Part shown: piece by piece, positions 1-7,344 of the stretch
Position numbering within the stretch: position 1 is the stretch's first letter
How the letters are laid out: each line of letters starts with the position of its first letter
DNA from: Panicum virgatum
Taxonomy: Eukaryota > Streptophyta > Magnoliopsida > Poales > Poaceae
Length of the DNA: 64,000 nucleotides
Reading direction: 5' to 3'
Assembly: GCF_016808335.1 (NCBI RefSeq)
Contig: NC_053148.1
Span: 18,442,433 to 18,506,432 of the forward strand
The notes under the pieces: generated by a model
Databases searched by the model: none
The model's input: only the letters and a program-made list of their open reading frames with translations
What the model was told of the DNA's origin: nothing
Translations under genes and position numbers: made by a program

Positions 1-388
1 TGAGCCGGCTTGAATCAAGGAACCGCTCCACACCTCGATTCCACTAGTGTTGCTCTTCACCACTCCGGTGAGGTGAGCACAAGACCTCTCACAACCGAAA
101 TCGGGGCTCCTCAACAATCTCCTTGGAGGTGCTCCACGAAATCCTCTTCTCCAAGCCGTCTAGGGAGCGGCAACTCCCAATAGTAACAAGTTGATGATGC
201 TTGCTTGAAGTTTCCCTAATGCCACAAAAGCTCAAACTCTTGATGCAATGCACTAGGAAGCTCTCACAATCTCAAGAATGCAATCTCTAAGCAAGTGTGT
301 GTGTGAGAGGGATGCCTTGGCTCTATTGTGTCAAGAATGCAGTCCAAATGGCCAAGAGAGACACCCAATGGCCGGGCATTGGGTATAT

Positions 389-400
389 ATAGACATCCCT
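389..400 (-). promoter_or_regulatory. TATA-like box of LTR H
   Basis: TATATATA lies between GC-rich flanks and about 36 bp downstream, on the minus strand, of the first palindrome of the array. The motif reads the same on both strands, so the orientation is taken from the LTR terminus. Confidence 0.45.
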
Positions 401-435
401 CCAAAAACTAGCCGTTACACTCTTTTCTGCGAAGT

Positions 436-931
436 CGCGGACCGTCCGCGTTTCAAAAACCGGACCGTCCGCCGTTATAAACCAGTGAGTCAGAGTGCAA
501 TTAATGCGTGTCGGAACTAGCCGTTAAGCCCTGGCGGACCGTCCGCGCCCCAAGGGCGGACCGTCCGCAGTTATGTGTTCCACACCACCAGAGACTAACA
601 TCGTCTCTGGAACAACATTGAAATTAGCCTGCGGACCGTCCGCGCCTCAGGAGCGGACCGTCCGCAGTTCACTTTTCAGCCCAAACCAAAGAAACAACCT
701 CTCTGGTACAAATATGAGATTAGCCGGCGGACCGTCCACGCCCCATGGGCGGACTGTCCGCCGTTCAACTTTGAAGCCCACCAGAGAGACACCCTCTCTG
801 GTACATTTTTTGAAATAAAGTGGCGGACCATCCGCCCACCTAGGCCAGACCGTCCGCGAGCCCACCAGAGCCTTTGCAAGCTCTCTGGAACGGGCGGGGA
901 CTGTCCTCCCCTCAGGTGCGGACTGTCCGCC
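436..931. repeat. Array of about 12 degenerate CGGACCGTCCGC palindromes
   Basis: The 12-base palindrome CGGACCGTCCGC or a one- to two-base variant occurs near 437, 465, 535, 560, 633, 654, 724, 750, 822, 846, 895 and 919. Sites often come in pairs about 20-25 bp apart, for example GCGGACCGTCCGC then a short spacer then GCGGACCGTCCGC. Between pairs there are weakly similar spacers containing CCAGAGA and CTCTCTGG words, so the array looks like an amplified unit of about 90-100 bp. It lies directly upstream of the TATA-like box of LTR H. Confidence 0.85.
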
Positions 932-1324
932 GTTACTCAGTCAGCTCTCAAACTTAGTCTCTTTCAAATCTTTTCAAAACGCAGTTAGCCCTCATGCATG
1001 CAACTAGACATTTTGAGCAAAATGGCACTAAAGACCCGTCAAGCATGAGTACACAACCCCTCTTGATAGTACGGCTATCCATCCAACAAATCCGGTCACT
1101 TTTCATCCACTAAACGCCTTGTGACCGGTAAAATACAAAAGCCCTATTTTATACCTTTGCCTTGAGCCCGAGCTTTGCTCATCATCTCCAAAACTCCATA
1201 CGTTCACAACCAAATCTCTTTCATCCGTGGATCAACCTATACTCATTATCTCAAATGAAATCGTTAATCCACAAACCGTTGTCATTAATTACCAAAACTC
1301 GAATTAGGGGCCTAGATGCTTTCA

Positions 1325-1508
1325 GGAGTGCTGAAGCTCACCGGGGCTCGGGTTCGAGCAGGGAAGCAGCGCAAGGTGCTCGGCGACGTGGGCTGGCGGT
1401 GGAGCTCGACACGGTGCTCGAGTGCAGGTCGACGCGGGTGTTATCCGAGCTCCTGGTCTCCATGGTTCGGCGCGTGGGGGTCCTGCGAAGGAAATCACGA
1501 CGGTCAGG
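1325..1508 (-). repeat. LTR C, distal remnant, minus strand
   Basis: Read on the minus strand this GC-rich stretch resembles the leader part of the TGTAACACC-type LTRs: a TTCCTTCGCAG acceptor-like site, then a CCCCGGTGAGC donor-like site, as in LTR A near 3030-3048. It continues LTR C from 40242-41369; element B sits between, flanked by TCAGG on both sides. It stops at the H terminus, so H appears to have inserted into C. Confidence 0.65.
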
Positions 1509-1921
1509 TGTAACACCTAATTTAAATTTCAGCATTTTATAATAAATTTAATTGTCTTTATTTAAATTTATAAGGTTTATTGTATTTAGACTCACATTTA
1601 ATCTAATTTTTGCTCCCTAAGTAATTAAAATTTATCATAGGGTTAAAATGTTTGTGCATTCATGCTGGTGCATACTTTTATTTGGTTGAGTACATAGGAC
1701 TTTGAATTAAAATTCTTTTGAATTCAAAGTGTTGGTGTGGAGTTTGAAAGAGAAAAGAAATAGAAAGGAAAGAAGAAGAAAATAGAAACCCCAACCAGCC
1801 CAAACCCCAAAAGCAACCCAGCCCATCTCCCCTTTCTTTCTTTCCCCGCGGGCCCAGCAACTCCCCGGCCCACTTTCCTTTCCCCGGGTCCAGCAAGACC
1901 CCTCCTCCTTTCCCACCCCAT
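1509..1921 (+). repeat. Element B 5' LTR, first part
   Basis: It aligns by eye with the start of the B 3' LTR (36808 onward), through AATTTCAGCATTTTATAATA and the TTTCCCACCCC stretch near 37210. The LTR resumes at 13742 after element A. The target duplication of A is CCCAT (1917-1921) against CCCGT (13742-13746), one CpG-type transition apart. Confidence 0.9.
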
Positions 1922-2585
1922 TGTAACACCCTAATTTAAATTCCAGCATTTAGTAATAAATTTAATTGGCTTTATTTGGTTTTCTAAGGTTTATTGTGTT
2001 AGACTTGCATTTAACCTAAATTTTTGTTCTATAAGTAATTAAAATTTATCATAGGTTTAATTTTTGTGTTGCATTCATGCTGGTGCATACTTTTAATTGA
2101 GTGTGGTTAGAATTCAAATTTGTTTTTGAATTCAAACTTTGTTTGAATTAGGAATAGAAAAGAGGAAAAAGAAATAGAAAAGGAAATAAACCCAAACCTC
2201 ATCCCGGGAGCCCACCAGCCCAACCCGGCCGGCCCAACCCTCTTCCTCTCTTTTCCTCAGCCCGCGGCCCACTTTTCTCGCGGCCCAAACCGGTGCCCAC
2301 ACCCCAGGCCCGGCTCGCGCCGGCCTGCTCCCGCAAGCCCCGCTCTCCCCACGCCGGCCTGCTCCAGCGCGTCGCCCAGCGCCCAAGCCAGCGCCCCCGC
2401 CCCTCCCAACTGGGCCCCGCACGTCAGCGCCTGCAGCCGCCCGCCTCGCGTCGCCCTCGCGCCCCTGACGGCCCGGGCCCAGCGGTCAGGCTCGTCCCCT
2501 TCCTCGCGCAACCGCCGCGCCCGTCACGCCGAGATTCTCGGCGGGCTTTCCTTCCTGGGCACGCACGTCCAGGCCATCCCGCCGC

Positions 2586-2598
2586 CCTACAAATAGGG
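2586..2598 (+). promoter_or_regulatory. TATA-like core promoter of LTR A
   Basis: CTACAAATAGGGG lies within an otherwise GC-rich region and is followed by pyrimidine-rich sequence, as expected for an LTR transcription start. The same block occurs in the A 3' LTR near 10964-10977. The start site itself cannot be seen. Confidence 0.45.
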
Positions 2599-2834
2599 GC
2601 CCGAGCCTCCCCTCCTCCTCCCATCCGCAGCCGCCACCGTAACCCTAGCCCGCCGCGCATCTTGCTCCGCCGGACAGCCGCTCCTCTGCGCCGCCGTGGA
2701 GTCGCAGCTCCGCCGCACCTGAGCTCCGTCCAAGGGGCGCACCGGCTCCACCTCGATCCCTGGATCATCCTCGAGCTCCTTGGCCCCGGACCGAGTCACG
2801 CCGCACCGGGAATTTCGCCAGGGACGCATCGCCG

Positions 2835-2911
2835 GTAAGTGGCTCTGCCGCTGCGATTTCCATGCCGCCGGCAACCGCCGGACCACCCTAACCCCCGCTT
2901 CACCCTCACAG
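2835..2911 (+). other. Candidate 77-bp leader intron in LTR A
   Basis: CCG|GTAAGTGG at 2834/2835 is a strong donor, and CTTCACCCTCACAG ends at 2911 with a good acceptor. LTR B has an equivalent pair (GCGG|GTAAGTTGG near 14248 and CTTTGCAG near 14325) in otherwise diverged sequence. In LTR A, removing it together with a second intron (3041-3685, donor CCCG|GTGAGC, acceptor GTGAGTAG) leaves an open frame running into the acidic exon. Confidence 0.5.
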
Positions 2912-3685
2912 CCCTGCCGGGAGTCGAACCAGGGAGTCCAGACGCTTGGAGCTCCACCACAGTGCCCCGCCACCAAGCGCCGCCCGCGACTCGCCGCCGG
3001 AGCTCGCCGCCAACCGGTCCTTCCTTCGTTTCCGAGCCCGGTGAGCACCTCATCAGTTCTCCCCACGCGCCGCCGCGGGAACCCGCCGCCGACGCGTTCC
3101 GCCGCCGCTGCCGCCGCGAAGCAAGCCCCACCGCCCGATCCGAAATAGACGGCCGCGATTAGAACCTGTTTTGATCAGATCTGGACCGATAGATCTCGAT
3201 CCAGCGGCCTGGATCCACGCGTACCGGTTCGGCCCTAGATTTTTGCTAAAGAGCCCTCGGCCTTTTTCTGATTCAACCCGCAGTCCGATCTTATTCAAAA
3301 ATAATTACACAGAGGTCCTGTTTTTAGCACATAACCCCCTGAGTTTCTTTAAAATAGGACCCGCCATCCAGGTTCGTTCTTTTTGCGGGTTAGACCCTGA
3401 AGCTTTAGTTTATTTACGTTTTAGTCCCTGGTTTTTGCAGAAAACCCCCCTGAACCCTGTTTTCCTTACAAATAAGCCCCTGAATCTTGTTTTTAGCCTA
3501 GAATACGCGTTTTAGCTCCGATTTAAGCGTTCTTTATGTCCACACGATAGTTGTAACGCATAGAACAGTTTAGGCTTAGTTTTTCTTGCTGTTTTATTAT
3601 ATTGATGTACTGTTTCTTAGTTTTTGTTAGTGTTTGCTTGTATGCTTATTGTTGTGCCTTGTTTTGGCCATGTGTTCGTGAGTAG

Positions 3686-4868
3686 ACGCTGAGTTACCGG
3701 AGGAGCCCCAGTACCAGTACCCGGAGCAGCCGTCTTCCGAGTACTTTGAGCAGCAGCAGGAGCAGTACGAGGAAGGCAAGTGTAACATGAACAACCTATC
3801 ACTTTTAAATACAATTTCATACTGCATTTTAATATTGTATGCCTATAAGGATTTTCCTAGCCACTTTATATCCTTTATATATATCCCTTGGGTTGCATTT
3901 TGGTTAGTTGTGCTAGGTGCCGCGCTATAACACTCTCTGGTCCTTTTTAATTAATTTGATTAATGGTTTACTTGAACTTAATTCTGAGAGTGGCCCTCTG
4001 TGCTTCGTGCTTGGGTGGCTCACGTCTCGTTAAAATTTGGTTTTTTGTAGAAACATGGTTTAGGGGGCCAGCACGGTGCTTAGTGCTCGGTTGGCCACTC
4101 TCCATAAGGACCGGTTCATAGAGCGACAACCTGGGACAACAGCGCTACCACAAGGCTAGAATAGGATAGACTTGGCGTAATAATTAGATCTTTTTGGTTT
4201 GGAGTAACTTACCTGCGGGGCAGGGGCGGTAAGCTTCTATGGCCCTCGTGCTGAGTGGCCTCGTCTGTGCTTCGTGTCTTGACGCCCACTAGACCTGCTC
4301 CATAGTCGCCGATCCACCCTCGCGGTTACTCCCTACCAACGAGATTCTTTGTAAAGGCCTCGTAGTGGGTCGCTAGTCATCTCACCTAAGGAAGTGTGAT
4401 GAACAACTGGCGTAGCTCATGACTTGTGGGTAAAGATGTGCAACCTCTGCAGAGTGTAAAACTGGTATACTAGCCGTGCTCACGGTTATGAGCGGCCCAG
4501 ATCCTCCTTTTGATTAGTGGGGTTGTCTCCTTCCGACGAGGGGGTGCCTCTCGGGGTTTTGGTATGGTTGTGGTATGGTTCTCAGTAGCAACATGAATAA
4601 TTTTGATTAAATACTATGTAACTGGGTTAATGGTAATTCATCAACTCGTAGTAACTAGCTGTAATAAAATTTTGCCAAGACATAAAAGCTAATGCAGTCA
4701 GTCAGCCAACCTTAGAGCCTCATAGTTTGTGTTATACTTGTTGAGTACAAGTTGTGTACTCACTCTTGCCTCTTCTCTACTTTTTCCTCTTGGCTACGCT
4801 ACTGCTGCTCAGTTCCTGCCGACACGAGGGAGTTCGTCCAGCGCTACCAGGACTACGAGGACTTCTAG
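3686..4868 (+). other. LTR-embedded two-exon cassette, copy in A 5' LTR
   Basis: Exon a is 3686-3775 (90 nt), preceded by GTGAGTAG and ended by GAAG|GCAAGT, a textbook GC-type donor. Exon b is 4813-4868 (56 nt), preceded by CTGCTGCTCAG. Joined, they read through without a stop to TAG at 4866-4868. Exon a encodes an acidic, Glu/Gln/Tyr-rich peptide containing EEPQYQYPEQ and FEQQQEQYEE; exon b encodes a tail with QRYQDYEDF. The frame is kept in LTRs B and D with length differences in multiples of three. In this LTR the frame stays open upstream across two more candidate exons to about 2720. No in-frame ATG was found. It resembles no family I know. Protein expression is an inference. Confidence 0.5.
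4742..4762 (+). promoter_or_regulatory. Conserved TGAGTAC/GTACTCA hairpin before exon b
   Basis: A 7-bp perfect inverted repeat with a 7-nt loop, 50 bp upstream of the exon b acceptor. The same hairpin is in every LTR of this family here, and an analogous TGAGTAT hairpin is at the equivalent place in the J family. Confidence 0.6.
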
Positions 4869-5129
4869 GCGTTCGTCTCCCAGTTGACGTCCCTGTGGCG
4901 CCCTGCTTCAGCTTCGGAGAGTCTTTATCGTATTTTGTACTTCGCTTCCGCTGTATCAGACATTTTTGTCATTAATGTAATAAATAACATTCGTATTTCG
5001 ATTTATTATGACTTATTCGTGATATGTGCTGTGATATACTGTTCATTCTGTTGTATATACGTGTGACTTGATCCTGGCACGTATATGATTGCTCGGTTTA
5101 TGTCCTTTTATAAACCGGGTGTTACAGAG

Positions 5130-5142
5130 TGGTATCAGAGCC
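5130..5142 (+). other. Primer-binding site of element A (initiator tRNA-Met)
   Basis: TGGTATCAGAGCC, three bases after the LTR end, is the reverse complement of the 3' end of plant initiator tRNA-Met. It marks the preceding LTR as the 5' LTR. Confidence 0.93.
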
Positions 5143-5699
5143 ATATCGACTGTAGGACGAAGCCTAGATAGAACTGGTCGAGTTTTAGGACTCCTTCTCT
5201 CCAATCCTTGTCTGCTGAAACTATTTTACTATTATACCCCTTGAATTCTATGACTTTTACCCGTCTTGCCTTGATTTCTCTCTTTGAAGAATAGTTTTCG
5301 TAGACTTTGGCCTGAACCAGTCATCTGACCACCAGGAGTATTAGCTAGGTGACCCTTTTATAATAATACGATAGCACGCTCTGCGACGCGTTGTGTTAGT
5401 CGAGTCGTATGTTAAACTCGGCTAAGTCGTGAAAATTGTCTGCTTGTTATTATGCTACATGTTTGATTTGGATTTTTGGTTGATTGCATAGTTTAGCAGT
5501 TTAAATTTGTTTAAAGAAAATCACTCTAATGTTAAAGTTAACTAATTAATAAAACGAGTTTGATCGTTGGGGGTAAAACAGTCTACTCTATCCTGTCTAC
5601 TTTATCATGGCTGAGTCTTTTTCCGCAAAGAGTTATCATATCCATCTGAATTTATTCCTGCAATATCCTTACTCGTGAAATCTTTTGTCCCAAAATCAG
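5143..5699 (+). other. Untranslated leader of element A
   Basis: About 560 bp of AT-rich sequence without a credible gene between primer site and gag. It ends in CCCAAAATCAG directly before the gag ATG, which looks like a splice acceptor; element B has the same arrangement (TTGTTCAAATCAG before ATG at 17315). Confidence 0.6.
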
Positions 5700-6913
5700 A
5701 TGGTGAACACCAGGCGTGGTTCTGACCAGCAGGGGCAGAACAACCAGGGTCAGAACACCCAGGGGACCGAGATCCCGATGCCACCGCCTTTGACTCCGGA
5801 GCAGTACTTCCAGCTCCAGATGCAGATGATGGCTACCCTGAACAACACTGTTCAGGCTCTTCAGCAGGCTCACACTCAGCCTCCGCCTCCTCCACCACCG
5901 CAGCCTCGCGACAGGCGTGCTGAGTTCCTGAGGGGTCACCCGCCGACGTTTTCTCACACGTCCGACCCTCTTCAGGCTGACGACTGGCTCCGTGCAGTGG
6001 AGCGTCAGCTGGACATCGCCCAGTGCGATGATCGGGAGCGAGTTCTGTATGCAGCAGGACAGCTGCGAGGGGCAGCTTTGGACTGGTGGGAGTCCCACCC
6101 AGTTCAGGACCGCGAGTCTCTCACTTGGCTCCAGTTCAGGGAGCGTTTCCGCAGCCACAACGTTCCCGCGGGCGTTATGAAGATGAAGCAGAAGGAGTTC
6201 CTTACACTGAAGCAGGTAATCTTAAATATAATCATTCAGCGGTTTCTTTTGAGCTAATGCCCCTTGTTCTATCCTTATGAATCTTGAGTTAATCTTTCGA
6301 TATTTATCTGTCTTTGTCGCTTCAGGGGACTATGTCGGTCACGGAGTATCGTGATCGCTTTCTTCAGCTGGCTCGCTACGCCCCTGCCGATGTTGCGGAT
6401 GACCGCAAGAAGCAGGAGCACTTCATGGAGGGCCTTGAGGATTACCTCCAGTACGCGCTGCTCAACCTCCGCTTCGACGACTTCAACCATCTGGTTGACA
6501 GCGCGCTCAACACTGAGCGCAAGCACCTGGAGATGGAGGACAAGAAGAGGAAGATTGTCCCCGTTGCATCTGGCAGCAACACTCGTCCTCGCCTCTAGCC
6601 GCCCCAGCAGTACCAACAGACTCAGTACCGGCCTCCTCAGCAGTACCAGCAGAGGCCGCAGCAGTACCCGCCTCGACAGCAGCAGGCAGGTCAGGGCCCG
6701 AGGTTACCGGCACCTCCGGCTCGTGCTCCACCAGCTCCGCCAGCACCGCAGGCTCCACGTCCGGCAGCTCCTACCGGACAGCAGGCTTCGACACTTGCAC
6801 GCGTCTGCTATCACTGCGGCCAGCCGGGGCATTACGCCAACACTTGCCCCCGGAAGGCGCAGGCGGGGCAGCAGGGGCGCCCAGCTCAGCCCAGGGCGCC
6901 AGCACAGGGTCGG
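5700..6913 (+). pseudogene. gag: Element A gag (nucleocapsid), intron-containing, one stop mutation
   Basis: Gag forms the virus-like particle and packages element RNA in the cytoplasm. The ATG at 5700 starts MVNTRRGSDQQ, the same start as element B, and follows a CAG. Exon 1 (5700-6215) has a Gln/Pro-rich N-terminus, then the retrotransposon gag core with WLRAVERQLD and GAALDWWES. A 110-bp GT-AG segment (6216-6325) interrupts it at a codon boundary. Exon 2 resumes with [21 protein letters not shown] at 6596-6598 replaces CAG of element B; the frame is otherwise open through a Gln/Pro-rich linker and a CCHC zinc knuckle, [14 protein letters not shown] (6806-6847), to the protease. Gag and pol appear to share one frame after splicing. 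Confidence 0.9.
6216..6325 (+). other. Candidate 110-bp intron inside gag of element A
   Basis: The boundaries are AAGCAG|GTAATC and CTTCAG|GGGACT. The segment is AT-rich, has an in-frame stop (TAA at 6255), a pyrimidine tract before the acceptor and branch-point-like GAGCTAAT or GAGTTAAT. Removal joins codons in phase 0 and restores the gag core. Element B has a 113-bp homologue with the same ends. Confidence 0.8.
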
Positions 6914-7344
6914 GTGAACCACGTGACGGCCGAGTCAGCGGCCGAGGCTCCTAACATGGTTATTGGTACATTCATGGTCAACTCTCACCCCGCTACAGTG
7001 CTTTTCGATACCGGTGCTACTCATTCTTTCATTTCCAAGTCATTTGCCGAGCAGCATGGTATACCGGTTTCTTGTATGAGGACAGCTATGGTAGTTACCT
7101 CACCTGGGGGTCAGATTCGTACATGTTCTGTATGCTCTAGAGTTAGTATTGTCATAAAGGGGGTAGAATTCCGCACTGGCTTGATAGTTATTGACTCCTC
7201 GGGGATAGATGTGATATTGGGCATGGAGACACTTACCAGATGGGGAGTCCATATTGATTGTGCTCAGCGGACAGTTCACTTATCGGCATCTGATGGCCAA
7301 GAGGTGACAGTCAGTGCTTCAGAGCCTTCTGGATTTTTCATCAG
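6914..7344 (+). pseudogene. pol (PR): Element A protease, frameshifted at its 3' end
   Basis: Retropepsin-like aspartic protease that would cleave the Gag-Pol polyprotein in particles. The active-site motif FDTGATHSF lies at about 7004-7030, followed by the flap region and the second conserved block VILGMETL. The frame is continuous with gag. Near 7336 one base is missing relative to element B (GGATTTTTCATCAG against GGATTTCTTCATCAG), which shifts the frame before the reverse transcriptase. Without the deletion the frame would run on into RT as in B. Confidence 0.88.

Larger units (their letters stand above)
1..1324 (-). repeat. LTR H, partial, minus strand, cut by window edge
   Basis: Read on the minus strand, the sequence begins TGAAAGCATCTAGGCCCC at position 1324. 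That matches a frequent 5' terminus of grass LTRs (recalled, not searched). The other end lies left of the window. The LTR holds a TATA-like stretch near 390-399 and, upstream of it on the minus strand, an array of CGGACCGTCCGC palindromes. The adjacent five bases GGAGT (1325-1329) would be one target-site copy, with the partner outside the window. Small open frames here are low-complexity accidents. Family unknown; a Copia or Gypsy origin cannot be decided without internal sequence. Confidence 0.6.
1922..5126 (+). repeat. Element A 5' LTR
   Basis: Starts TGTAACACCC and ends GGGTGTTACA. Contents in order: AT-rich start; GC-rich promoter and leader (about 2200-3150) with a TATA-like CTACAAATAGGGG; a short GT-AG intron candidate (2835-2911); an acidic exon-like block (3686-3775); a conserved AT-rich stretch; and a short last exon-like block (4813-4868). 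After these comes a 3'-UTR-like region with AATAAATAAC near 4978. It is about 230 bp shorter than the 3' LTR, mainly through one deletion at 3056/3057. Confidence 0.93.

Noticed and set aside
436..931. Regularly spaced palindromes resembling a CRISPR array
   Set aside because: Spacing is irregular, the spacers are related to each other, the repeats are short palindromes, and the genome is plant.
2293..3162. Several long overlapping open frames (up to 181 codons) in the GC-rich leader of LTR A; the same in its 3' copy (10671-11680)
   Set aside because: They occur in all frames and both strands of stop-poor GC-rich sequence, with Arg/Pro/Ala-rich products and no family resemblance. Only the spliced frame tied to conserved exons was kept as a hypothesis.
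4866..4868. TAG of exon b as a readthrough or recoding site, since the following codons stay open for a while
   Set aside because: The downstream sequence differs in length between LTRs by non-multiples of three, so the extension is not conserved.
5130..5142. tRNA-like sequence near LTR ends (also 16767, 30896, 58831)
   Set aside because: Only 13-18 bases complementary to tRNA 3' ends; these are primer-binding sites, not tRNA genes.
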